DNA from: JASSUD01 sp031963225
GTDB lineage: Bacteria > Pseudomonadota > Gammaproteobacteria > Burkholderiales > Burkholderiaceae
DNA: 15,200 nt
Assembly: GCA_031963225.1 (NCBI GenBank)
Contig: JASSUD010000065.1
Span: 1 to 15,200, forward strand
Reading direction: 5' to 3'
In this document: positions 6,702 through 14,113 of the stretch, one piece after another
Numbering within the stretch: position 1 is the first letter of the stretch
Layout of the letters: every line of letters begins with the position of its first letter
The notes under the pieces: model-generated
What the model saw: only the letters and a program-made list of their open reading frames with translations
What the model was told of the DNA's origin: nothing
The model's database searches: none
Position numbers and translations under genes: made by a program

Positions 6702-7208
6702 CTATTTCTGAGTTTGAGAGATATCCGTAGAGGACAAAGCACGATGGCGTTCAACCATAGCGGTCAAAGCCTGCTTTAAAGGGGAGGCATCGAGTTGGGC
6801 GCTGCAGTTTTGCAGATGTTCCCAAGCAGTAGGTGTTAAACAGGCTTCTTTTTGATGTGCTGGTCGTGATGCACTACTGGCGTAAAACAAGCTTCCTAGG
6901 GATGAATGCTCTTGGTTTGTGGGTAAGCGCACGCGAATTCTTAAGCTATCTACCGCCCATCCGCGTCGATACAGCGCTTCAAGTACCGTAGGCGCCAGGT
7001 GGCGCAAGCGCGCAGCCTGTGCTCCATGCGCAACAAAGATGGTCAATTTACCCTCTCGAATCAATCCGACCGCTAAATAGGGCATCAGATACGCCGGCAA
7101 CAGCGCAGCTAGATCGCGCTCTAATGCCTTAGTTTGCTCTATACCTTCGTATAGTTTAGAGAGGGCGGGGTGCCCCTCAAACCAAGTTTTCATGCTTTGA
7201 GCCGTCAT
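6702..7208 (-). CDS. dciA: DUF721/DciA-family protein (probable DnaB helicase loader)
   Basis: The 168-aa protein carries the DUF721 domain: LYEGIEQTKALERDLAALLP (19-38), then YLAVGLIREGKLTIFVAHGAQAARLRHLAPTVLEAL in two adjoining blocks (44-79), then LRIRVRLP. DciA proteins recruit the replicative helicase DnaB at the origin in bacteria lacking DnaC. The C-terminal third is Ala/His/Gln-rich and not conserved. It lies 109 bp downstream of rnpB on the same strand. ATG at 7208 is preceded only by a weak AAGAG, 12 bases away. Family assignment is confident; the helicase-loading role is known from a few members and assumed here. Confidence 0.85.
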   Translation of the reverse strand: MTAQSMKTWFEGHPALSKLYEGIEQTKALERDLAALLPAYLMPYLAVGLIREGKLTIFVAHGAQAARLRHLAPTVLEALYRRGWAVDSLRIRVRLPTNQEHSSLGSLFYASSASRPAHQKEACLTPTAWEHLQNCSAQLDASPLKQALTAMVERHRALSSTDISQTQK

Positions 7209-7304
7209 AGTTTTTATGGACTCTTGCTTAAATGGTGAGGAAACATGTTGTGCGAGGGCACACTATGTACTGGAAAATAATAGGGCGCGTCCTCAATTGC
7301 CCAA

Positions 7305-7317
7305 CAAAAAAAGAAAT
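7305..7317 (-). terminator. T-tract following rnpB
   Basis: On the minus strand ATTTCTTTTTTTG directly follows the 3' strand of rnpB helix P1. The T-run could end transcription behind the structured RNA. No separate GC-rich stem precedes it, so it may be only a processing or partial termination site, with read-through to dciA. Confidence 0.4.
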
Positions 7318-7798
<481 letters not shown>

Positions 7799-7831
7799 AG
7801 GGCGTAGTGTAGAGGATAATGGAGAAAATAA

Positions 7832-7860
7832 TTAGCAGTATGGAGAAATGTTAGTATAAA
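7832..7860 (+). promoter_or_regulatory. Candidate sigma70-type promoter for the small membrane protein gene
   Basis: TTAGCA at 7832-7837 (4/6 to TTGACA) and TATAAA at 7855-7860 (5/6 to TATAAT) are 17 bp apart. Transcription would start near 7867, just before a hairpin in the leader. Weak -35; AT-rich context makes chance matches likely. Confidence 0.35.
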
Positions 7861-7867
7861 ATATTTC

Positions 7868-7887
7868 TTATCTTACAGATAAGATAA
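7868..7887 (+). promoter_or_regulatory. Leader hairpin or operator TTATCTTA-CAGA-TAAGATAA
   Basis: A perfect 8-bp inverted repeat with a 4-base loop sits 26 bp before the start codon, right after the candidate promoter. As DNA it could be a repressor site; as RNA, a weak AU-rich hairpin. No known operator recognised. Confidence 0.4.
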
Positions 7888-7913
7888 TATTCACATGGAT
7901 AAGAAAGACACTG

Positions 7914-8438
7914 ATGAACTCTATTAGCACACACCCTCTGACCCAGCCATATGGCACTATGGGCAGCGCGCATACCATTATTTCTATTCCTGATAGCGAG
8001 GAAACAGAAAGGCAGCCATTGCTTACGCAAATACAGACTGAACAGCAGAGCCTGTGGGAGTCGACGGAACCACGCTCACAGACAGAAGTGAATAATGTAT
8101 TTGCAAAATGCTGCATAATTTTGGGCGGGACTGCAAGCTGCCTAGCCGGTTTATTATTTCTTGGCTCTGATACTCCTATAGTAACTCCCCTTCTTTTGGT
8201 GCCTATCATCGCATTTATAATACTGCCAAGCTACAAAATAATGGCGGCAGAAGAAAGAGCAGAGATTCAAGAACCGGTTGCAAGACATGCGCAAACGCCA
8301 ATAACGCCGAATAATAATTCTAGAAGACCCGATTTAAGCCAAGAGGAGCCTGCAATACCAGAAAATCTAGAATTATCGTATGTAGGGAAAGGGAAGATGG
8401 TAGCGAGAGAAAACTCGACACCATCCTCTATGGCTTAA
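7914..8438 (+). CDS. Small two-helix membrane protein of unknown function
   Basis: Not recognised. The 174-aa protein has a hydrophilic Ser/Thr/Gln-rich N-terminus (1-60), two adjoining hydrophobic segments at about 64-84 and 88-108 joined by a very short turn (GSDTP), and a hydrophilic C-terminus (110-174). A bilobed hydrophobic domain between soluble tails recalls inclusion-membrane (Inc) proteins of chlamydiae, although that layout is not specific. ERQPLL at 32-37 fits the eukaryotic acidic dileucine sorting pattern [DE]xxxL[LI]. No cleavable signal peptide is present. ATG at 7914 has only a weak purine run (AGAAAG) upstream. It is flanked by rnpB (divergent) and a convergent unknown gene. 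Evidence for coding is the long frame, coherent protein composition and promoter-like upstream sequence. Confidence 0.6.
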   Translation: MNSISTHPLTQPYGTMGSAHTIISIPDSEETERQPLLTQIQTEQQSLWESTEPRSQTEVNNVFAKCCIILGGTASCLAGLLFLGSDTPIVTPLLLVPIIAFIILPSYKIMAAEERAEIQEPVARHAQTPITPNNNSRRPDLSQEEPAIPENLELSYVGKGKMVARENSTPSSMA

Positions 8439-8475
8439 TTCTCCACACAACCATTAAAAGCCTTCAAACAAGCTC

Positions 8476-8847
8476 TTAGAATTGCATTTTAGGATAGTGT
8501 TTCAATACCCACTGCAAATTTTCTTCTCTTTGTGTAGCAATGCGGGCTTCAATATTATTAGGGAATAACATAAGTATAAATTCTGCCTGTTTAGGCGTTA
8601 ATGCCCAATGAAAATCCCCGCCTAGGGATGCGCATCGGTTCCATGACTCCGTATCCTCAGGAAAGTAAGGATTCTGGCTATCGCCTCGATGGATCTCTGA
8701 CGATAATGGACTTTTTTGGAAACATTCACGCTTATACAGTGAAGGATTCGCTCTAGCAGGGGAAAAATCTGAACGGCTTGGACCTAAAAGAAATGAGCCA
8801 TATCTTGCTTTAATGGCTGAAGCAGCATTTTCTATTTTAACTGGCAT
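8476..8847 (-). CDS. Hypothetical protein, possibly N-terminally truncated
   Basis: Not recognised. ATG at 8847, with GAGGGG two bases upstream, gives 123 aa; TTG at 8871 would add 8 residues. The frame remains open further upstream to about 8935 (reading SSAPENLIFNFRGV before the ATG) without another good start. The gene may therefore have lost its 5' end when the inverted-repeat element at 8877-9025 inserted. The protein is soluble, with balanced composition and aromatic residues (for example GGDFHWALTPKQAEFILML and LQWVLKHYPKMQF at the C-terminus), which looks like real folded protein. It is convergent with the membrane-protein gene, with 37 bp between stops and no clear terminator. It could be a pseudogene remnant. 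Confidence 0.5.
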   Translation of the reverse strand: MPVKIENAASAIKARYGSFLLGPSRSDFSPARANPSLYKRECFQKSPLSSEIHRGDSQNPYFPEDTESWNRCASLGGDFHWALTPKQAEFILMLFPNNIEARIATQREENLQWVLKHYPKMQF

Positions 8848-8876
8848 AACCCCTCGAAAATTGAAGATCAAATTTT

Positions 8877-9025
8877 CTGGTGCAGAAGAGACTAGACCTC
8901 TTTCGAAGCCCTGTTGCCGGGAATTCCTTTGATGTCAGTACGCTAGCACTAGCCGGGAGGAATAACGCCGCTACGGAGAAGCGATAGAGGTCTATTGCAT
9001 GTAGTTACTTCATTTTCTGCACCAG
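8877..9025. mobile_element. MITE-like or IS-remnant element with nested inverted repeats
   Basis: CTGGTGCAGAA at 8877-8887 is perfectly inverted at 9015-9025. Inside, TAGACCTCTTTCG (8893-8905) is matched by CGATAGAGGTCTA (8982-8994) with one mismatch. ATTTTCTG occurs directly at 8872-8879 and 9012-9019, a possible 8-bp target duplication. The 149-bp interior has no usable reading frame. The AGACCTCTTTCG tip has the look of IS5-type ends, but this is not certain. It sits immediately upstream of the hypothetical gene ending at 8476. Confidence 0.5.
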
Positions 9026-9238
9026 TTAAGCCAATTAAAACTGATTCAGCCTCGTTATTGAAATTAAAAAAGAAAACCCAACTAAAAACACGAATATTCG
9101 TAGACTGAGGCGAGCTATACACCTCAGTCCTTCATTAAGACTTTAGGTCATCTCCCAACCTATTTTTGTTTATTGATGTTACGCACGTTGTAGAACTGTG
9201 CGTTGTTGATAACCAGAGCGCAAAGATTAAAAGCAAAT
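9026..9238. other. AT-rich intergenic spacer with a hairpin, no gene seen
   Basis: Between the MITE-like element and the 84-bp palindrome no convincing gene is present. GACTGAGG (9103-9110) and CCTCAGTC (9122-9129) can form an 8-bp stem with an 11-base loop. Next to it ACGAATATTCGT (9090-9101) is a perfect palindrome. On the minus strand these precede GTTTTTAG and could help end transcription from pyrC, but the T-run is short and distant. Confidence 0.4.
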
Positions 9239-9322
9239 GGTATGCATGTTGGGGTTCGCGCCTCAACCAACCTACATTGAGGCGTAGGTTGGCGGTGACG
9301 AAGGAACCCCAACATGCATACC
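9239..9322. repeat. 84-bp palindrome made of dispersed-repeat copies E (+) and F (-)
   Basis: GGTATGCATGTTGGGGTTC (9239-9257) is perfectly inverted at 9304-9322, and CCAACCTAC (9267-9275) at 9284-9292, so the stretch can fold as one long stem with an 8-base loop. The F side continues with sequence like the right arm of the 6353-6675 element up to about 9352, where the pyrC stop codon lies. A role as pyrC transcription terminator or mRNA 3' protector is plausible. Confidence 0.85.
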
Positions 9323-9349
9323 ACAGTCCTTTTGAATACCTGCCTAACA

Positions 9350-10519
9350 TCAGTTATTTACAGACTCATCGATTTTCCATGCAAGGGTTCCGCCTGCACG
9401 TAAAGGAATGAGTGTTGACTGAGCGCTCTTAAGCGTCTCGGGCAAAGTCCAAGTTTGACGGCGCAATGTAACGGTTTGGGTAGCCATGGGAAGACCATAA
9501 AATAACGCGCCGTATTCGCTGGCAAATCCTTCTAAGCGATGCAAGGCATTAGCAGCTTCAAAGGCTTCCGCATACAACTCTAACGCATGAAAAGCGGTAT
9601 AACAGCCTGCGCAACCACAGGCACGTTCTTTCGCTTCTCTATCATGAGGGGCGCTGTCTGTGCCCAAGAAAAAACGCGGGTTTCCTGAAGTCGCTGCGCG
9701 TATCAAAGCTTGGCGGTGCACCTCACGTTTGAGAACCGGCAAGCAATAGTAATGCGGTTGAATGCCATTTTGAAAAATGGCATTGCGGTTATAGAGCAAA
9801 TGATGCGCAGTAATCGTAGCGCCCAAAGTCCCTGGCGCTGCAGACGCTTGCTCAACGTACTGTGCAACCTCTTGCGTAGTAATATGTTCAAATACCACTT
9901 TGAGCTCTGGGAAATCCCGGCGCAGTGGAATCATGACGGTTTCCAGAAAAACTTTTTCTCTATCAAAGAGATCAATCTGCGGGTCTGTCACTTCGCCGTG
10001 CACGAGCAGCGGCATGCCTAGTTTTTGCATGGTTTCTAATACAGCTGTACACCGAGAAAGGTCTCTTACGCCCGCATCAGAGTGTGTGGTGGCTCCAGCA
10101 GGATACAGTTTCACTGCATGGACCCAGCCGCTATTATGCGCACGCTCAATTTCCTGCGCAGAAGTGCTTTCTGTTAAATATAAAGACATGAGCGGCTGAA
10201 AATCTAAAGCATGCTTCTCGGGATTCAGGCTAGTGTCTGCAAAAAGCGCTGCCATAATCCGTTCACGATACGCGCCTGCCTGAGCTGTCGTCGTAACAGG
10301 CGGATTGAGATTGGGCATAACCAATGCCCGACCAAATTGGCGTGCTGTATGCCCTACCACGCAGCCAAGCATGTCCCCATCGCGCAAATGCACATGCAAA
10401 TCGTCTGGGCGTTTTAGGGTAATGCAATCCAGCGGTAACGCTACTGCTTCCGTACCGCATGCAGCTTTTTGGGTAGATAAAGTGGAAGAAGCTATCGGTT
10501 CGGCATGAGAATGGGGCAT
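9350..10519 (-). CDS. pyrC: Dihydroorotase
   Basis: Cyclises carbamoyl-aspartate to dihydroorotate, step three of pyrimidine synthesis, as a zinc enzyme in the cytoplasm. Numbered from the chosen start (389 aa): RPDDLHVHLRDGDML (37-51) gives His42/His44; VKLYPAGATTHSDAGV (136-151) contains the carbamylated Lys137; LLVHGEVTD has His174; VVFEHITT has His212; FLGTDSAPH has Asp288. This is the E. coli PyrC type rather than the long PyrC/AllB type. ATG at 10519 is preceded by TTAGGA at a suitable distance; the ATG at 10558 adds 13 residues without a ribosome binding site. Residues 1-33 exceed the usual N-terminus. The TGA stop lies in the repeat-derived end of copy F. It is divergent from the cox operon. 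Confidence 0.95.
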   Translation of the reverse strand: MPHSHAEPIASSTLSTQKAACGTEAVALPLDCITLKRPDDLHVHLRDGDMLGCVVGHTARQFGRALVMPNLNPPVTTTAQAGAYRERIMAALFADTSLNPEKHALDFQPLMSLYLTESTSAQEIERAHNSGWVHAVKLYPAGATTHSDAGVRDLSRCTAVLETMQKLGMPLLVHGEVTDPQIDLFDREKVFLETVMIPLRRDFPELKVVFEHITTQEVAQYVEQASAAPGTLGATITAHHLLYNRNAIFQNGIQPHYYCLPVLKREVHRQALIRAATSGNPRFFLGTDSAPHDREAKERACGCAGCYTAFHALELYAEAFEAANALHRLEGFASEYGALFYGLPMATQTVTLRRQTWTLPETLKSAQSTLIPLRAGGTLAWKIDESVNN

Positions 10520-10828
10520 AGTTTTATATCCTAATCGGTCTTTAATATAGGTAAGCATGGCGCAAAGTAGTGCTCAAACACAATAGCTTCGAAGAAAAAG
10601 CTATCATAGGAGGGTTTGAACACTGCCATAGGACAGGATATTTCTCTGTTGCAGCTACAAAGAAGCATCTGTACAGATACAACCTGTATTCACCTTGGCT
10701 CGCCCCCAAGAGCCCTTCAACACATAACCGCTATGCTTTTTCGTTTTAAATCAGCCCGTCTTTTCCATTTTCTGGTCAATATGATGTCTATCGCCAAGCC
10801 AATTTTTATCAGGGATGTGACCAGCCGA
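10520..10828. other. Divergent pyrC / cox intergenic region (probable promoters)
   Basis: This should hold promoters for pyrC and the cox operon, but no convincing -35/-10 pair was found. A 7-bp inverted repeat ATAGCTT (10583-10589) / AAGCTAT (10598-10604) is followed by AGGAGG (10608-10613), a strong Shine-Dalgarno-like sequence. It lies only 2 bases before an in-frame TTG at 10616 that would extend CoxB by 71 residues. Confidence 0.4.
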
Positions 10829-12136
10829 ATGCTTCGCTTCGCTGTGCGCTTTGGCTTATGCGCCAGTTTTTTTACCGGATTAGCGCATGCGGTAAACAGT
10901 CTCGAAGGCGGCCCAGGCGTCAACCAGTTGAATTTCCAAACACCCGTCACCGCCATTGCACGTGATATTTATGCACTGCATACACTGATGCTTATCATCT
11001 GCGGCGTGATTTTTATCGGTGTTTTCGGCGTGATGTTTTATTCGATCGTGATGCACCGCAAATCCAAAGGCCATACTGCAGCGAACTTTCACGAAAGCAC
11101 CACGGTTGAAATTATCTGGACAGCCATACCGCTGCTCATCATCATGCTGATGGCCCTACCTGCCACACGCACCATTATTGCGATGAAAAGCACACAAAAC
11201 CCCGACATCACGGTAAAAGTCACAGGCTATCAGTGGAAATGGGGCTATGACTATATAGAGGGCGCCGGCAAAGGCATTCATTTTATCTCTACGCTCAGCT
11301 CGCCCCGCAATCCACGCTTGGCCTCTGATCCTACTGGCCGGACGCTATCAGATACCTATTTGCAGGAAGTCGATAATCCACTCGTCGTGCCAGTCAACCA
11401 AAAAATACGCATCATTACTACTGCTGCAGACGTCATTCACTCTTGGTATGTACCCGCATTTGCAGTCAAACAAGATGCATTCCCTGGCATCGTGCGTGAT
11501 ACGTGGTTCAAGGCTGAAAAAATAGGAACATATAGAGGGTTTTGTGCAGAACTGTGCGGCAGAGACCATGCGTTTATGCCTGTGGTTGTGAAAGTAGTTT
11601 CTGCAGAAGATTACGCTGCATGGGTTAAAGCCCAGCCAGGCGCCCAAGCAGGAACATCCTCCATACAGGCTGCTGCACAAACAAAAGCTATTGCATCCAC
11701 GGAAACAAAAGCGTCTCTCTCTAGCGAGACCATAAAAACGCCTACCGAAGCTTCTTTAAGCGCATCCACTACGCTCGCAGCACAGCCGGCTCATTCCTCT
11801 GAAACACTCGAGCTAGTAAAGCAACGCGGCCAGCGTGTGTATGAGGCACAATGCTCCGTATGCCACCGTGCAAAAGGCGAAGGCTTTGGCCCCTTCCCTG
11901 CTATAGACGGCAGCCCTGTAAGCACAGGACCCATTGAAAATCACATTGATATTGTGCTCAAAGGCAGAGGTCAGATGCCGCCATGGGGACATCGATTAAG
12001 TGACCAGGATGTGGCTGCAGTCATTACCTACCAACGCAATGCTTGGACACATAAGACTAATGAGATAGTCAACACGGAACAAGTAGCTGCCCGCCGTCAC
12101 AATCGAAAATCACGCTCTTCAGCTTCTGCACAATAG
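10829..12136 (+). CDS. coxB: Cytochrome c oxidase subunit II fused to a cytochrome c domain
   Basis: Receives electrons from cytochrome c through the binuclear CuA centre and passes them to subunit I, at the periplasmic face of the inner membrane. With ATG 10829 (435 aa) the protein begins with a clean signal peptide, MLRFAVRFGLCASFFTGLAHA. It then has two membrane helices (about 49-75 and 92-112), the aromatic patch GYQWKWGYDY (133-142), CuA ligands His204, Cys239, Glu241, Cys243, His247 and Met250 in HSWYVP and CAELCGRDHAFM, an Ala/Thr/Ser linker (about 270-324), and a class I cytochrome c domain with CSVCH (342-346) and probable axial Met383 in RGQMPPWG. The frame is open back to TTG 10616, with in-frame ATGs at 10733, 10781 and 10784, so the start is uncertain. 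First gene of the cox cluster. Confidence 0.93.
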   Translation: MLRFAVRFGLCASFFTGLAHAVNSLEGGPGVNQLNFQTPVTAIARDIYALHTLMLIICGVIFIGVFGVMFYSIVMHRKSKGHTAANFHESTTVEIIWTAIPLLIIMLMALPATRTIIAMKSTQNPDITVKVTGYQWKWGYDYIEGAGKGIHFISTLSSPRNPRLASDPTGRTLSDTYLQEVDNPLVVPVNQKIRIITTAADVIHSWYVPAFAVKQDAFPGIVRDTWFKAEKIGTYRGFCAELCGRDHAFMPVVVKVVSAEDYAAWVKAQPGAQAGTSSIQAAAQTKAIASTETKASLSSETIKTPTEASLSASTTLAAQPAHSSETLELVKQRGQRVYEAQCSVCHRAKGEGFGPFPAIDGSPVSTGPIENHIDIVLKGRGQMPPWGHRLSDQDVAAVITYQRNAWTHKTNEIVNTEQVAARRHNRKSRSSASAQ

Positions 12137-12195
12137 ATATTCAGCAGCACAAATAGACTCTTCACTTTCCAGAAAAACAGAATTCAGGAAACTTT

Positions 12196-13800
12196 ATGTC
12201 CTCTACTCTTCAAGCTTCCTCGCATTCCGACGAGGCGCACGCGCACCCTCACGGCTGGCGACGCTGGCTCTATGCAACCAATCACAAAGACATTGGCACG
12301 CTGTATCTGCTCTTTTCGTTTTTGATGTTTATGGTCGGCGGCGTAATGGCTCTGCTCATTCGTGCTGAGCTTTTTGAGCCTGGGCTGCAAATTATGCAAC
12401 CTGAATTTTTTAATCAGCTTGTCACGCAGCACGGTCTCATCATGGTGTTCGGCGCGATCATGCCGGCTTTTGTTGGTTTCGCAAACTGGATGATTCCGCT
12501 GCAAATTGGCGCGCCTGATATGGCTTTTGCGCGGATGAACAACTTCAGCTTTTGGTTGCTTCCTCCCGCTGCGCTGCTGCTCTCTCTCTCCTTTTTTGTT
12601 CCTGGCGGTGCTACTGCAGCAGGCTGGACGCTCTACGCTCCTCTATCCATCCAGATGGGCGCAGGTATGGATCTAGCGATTTTTGCCGTACACATCCTGG
12701 GTGCTTCATCCATTATGGGTGCAATCAATATTATTGTGACCATTTTGAACATGCGCGCACCCGGCATGACGCTCATGAAAATGCCGCTCTTTGTATGGAT
12801 GTGGCTCATAACTGCCTACCTACTTTTAGCCGTTATGCCCGTACTTGCTGGCGCCATTACGATGTTGCTATTCGATAGGCACTTTGGCACCTCATTTTTC
12901 AATGCTGCCGGGGGCGGCGACCCAGTGCTTTATCAGCATCTTTTCTGGTTCTTCGGACATCCCGAGGTATACATCATGATTTTGCCGGCTTTTGGCATTA
13001 TTTCGCAGATCGTGCCCGCCTTCGCTCGCAAGCCGCTTTTTGGCTATAGCTCGATGGTCTATGCCGCGTCCTCTATCGCATTATTGTCATTCATAGTCTG
13101 GGCCCATCACATGTTTGCAACAGGCATGTCGGTCACCAGTCAACTGTTTTTCATGTATGCAACGATGCTGATCGCAGTGCCTACTGGGGTCAAGGTGTTT
13201 AACTGGGTCGCCACCATGTGGCGGGGGTCACTGACATTTGAAACCCCTATGCTGTTTGCCATTGGCTTCATCTTCGTTTTCACCATTGGCGGATTTACAG
13301 GCCTGATTCTTTCGATCGCTCCGATCGATGTACCGCTACACGATACGTATTATGTGGTCGCCCACTTTCACTACGTGCTAGTTGCAGGCTCACTATTCGC
13401 ACTTTTTGCAGGCTGGTATTACTGGTCTCCAAAATGGACAGGTTATCTCTACAATGAAACACGAGGCCGCATCCATTTCTGGGGATCACTTATCTTTTTC
13501 AATATCACCTTCTTCCCTATGCATTTCCTTGGGTTAGCGGGTATGCCTCGCCGGTATGCAGACTATCCAGCACAGTTCACCGACTTTAACCAGCTTGCTA
13601 CGCTTGGAGCGTTCGGCTTTGGCCTCATTCAAGTGTATTTTCTGTTCTGGGTAGTGCTGCCTACTTACTTTCCAGCCTTATCAGGCACTCCTCTTAAACG
13701 CGCGGATGCGCTTGCCTGGGAAGGAGCAGAAGGTCTGGAATGGACCGTTCCCAGCCCAGCACCTTTCCATACGTTTGAAACACCCCCGTCGGTAAAATAA
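12196..13800 (+). CDS. ctaD: Cytochrome c oxidase subunit I
   Basis: Catalytic subunit of the aa3 oxidase; reduces O2 to water at the heme a3/CuB site and pumps protons across the inner membrane. The 534-aa protein contains about twelve hydrophobic helices. Ligands: heme a His79 (QHGLIMVF) and His392, heme a3 His390 (VVAHFHYVL), CuB His255 (GHPEVY) and His304/His305 (WAHHMF), with the cross-linked Tyr259. D-channel Asp108 (GAPDMAF) and Glu257, and K-channel Lys333 (PTGVKVF), are all present, consistent with a canonical A-type proton-pumping oxidase. AGGAAA precedes the ATG at good spacing. The gene starts 59 bp after coxB, and the next small gene starts 21 bp after its stop, indicating an operon. 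Confidence 0.97.
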   Translation: MSSTLQASSHSDEAHAHPHGWRRWLYATNHKDIGTLYLLFSFLMFMVGGVMALLIRAELFEPGLQIMQPEFFNQLVTQHGLIMVFGAIMPAFVGFANWMIPLQIGAPDMAFARMNNFSFWLLPPAALLLSLSFFVPGGATAAGWTLYAPLSIQMGAGMDLAIFAVHILGASSIMGAINIIVTILNMRAPGMTLMKMPLFVWMWLITAYLLLAVMPVLAGAITMLLFDRHFGTSFFNAAGGGDPVLYQHLFWFFGHPEVYIMILPAFGIISQIVPAFARKPLFGYSSMVYAASSIALLSFIVWAHHMFATGMSVTSQLFFMYATMLIAVPTGVKVFNWVATMWRGSLTFETPMLFAIGFIFVFTIGGFTGLILSIAPIDVPLHDTYYVVAHFHYVLVAGSLFALFAGWYYWSPKWTGYLYNETRGRIHFWGSLIFFNITFFPMHFLGLAGMPRRYADYPAQFTDFNQLATLGAFGFGLIQVYFLFWVVLPTYFPALSGTPLKRADALAWEGAEGLEWTVPSPAPFHTFETPPSVK

Positions 13801-13821
13801 TACGCTTAGGCAATAACGCTC

Positions 13822-14043
13822 ATGACTTCTTTTCTTGCACTTTGCATCACCCAAATAACAGGGTTTTTTGCTTCTCTTAAATTGGTAGCCTGGTCATTTT
13901 TTGGCGTGCGTAAAAAACGTGATCTCGAGCGCGACTTCACGCAGCACCCTCTTCAGGTTTTAATTGCAGCGATTTTTTGCCTTATTGTATTTGTAATGAT
14001 TTTGGGAGCACTGGTGCGTGTAGCCTTGCGTACATGGACCTAG
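13822..14043 (+). CDS. DUF2970 small membrane protein of the cox cluster
   Basis: The 73-aa protein has an amphipathic N-terminal stretch, the motif WSFFGVRKKRDLERD (24-38) and one clear transmembrane helix at about 46-68. The WSFFG-R...ERD-then-helix pattern is that of the DUF2970 family, found beside ctaE in beta-proteobacterial cytochrome oxidase clusters. Its function is unknown; location suggests a role in assembly or stability of the oxidase. It lies directly after ctaD, where related genomes usually place ctaG/cox11 first. ATG at 13822 is preceded by a weak AGG. Confidence 0.8.
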   Translation: MTSFLALCITQITGFFASLKLVAWSFFGVRKKRDLERDFTQHPLQVLIAAIFCLIVFVMILGALVRVALRTWT

Positions 14044-14113
14044 GGCGTGTCTTCAATGGTTCCTCCAACAATCATCACTTATCTTCACTGATTTTTCGCG
14101 TCTTCAAATACTT

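Noticed and set aside
7799..7860. rnpB promoter on the minus strand
   Set aside because: TACACT just upstream of the RNA start could be a -10, but no acceptable -35 lies 16-18 bp further; not strong enough to list.
7895..7927. 10-codon ORF overlapping the start of the membrane protein gene
   Set aside because: It has no ribosome binding site and such short frames are frequent; kept only as a remark in the finding on that gene.
8438..8476. Bidirectional terminator between the two convergent unknown genes
   Set aside because: The 37-bp gap has no inverted repeat or T-run of note.
9135..9411. Two opposite reading frames of 71 and 81 codons spanning the palindrome at 9239-9322
   Set aside because: They mirror each other because the DNA is palindromic; the translations are repeat-derived and have no ribosome binding site.
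12184..12878. Overlapping frames of about 106-108 codons within ctaD
   Set aside because: They are shadows of the conserved subunit I gene in other frames and strand.
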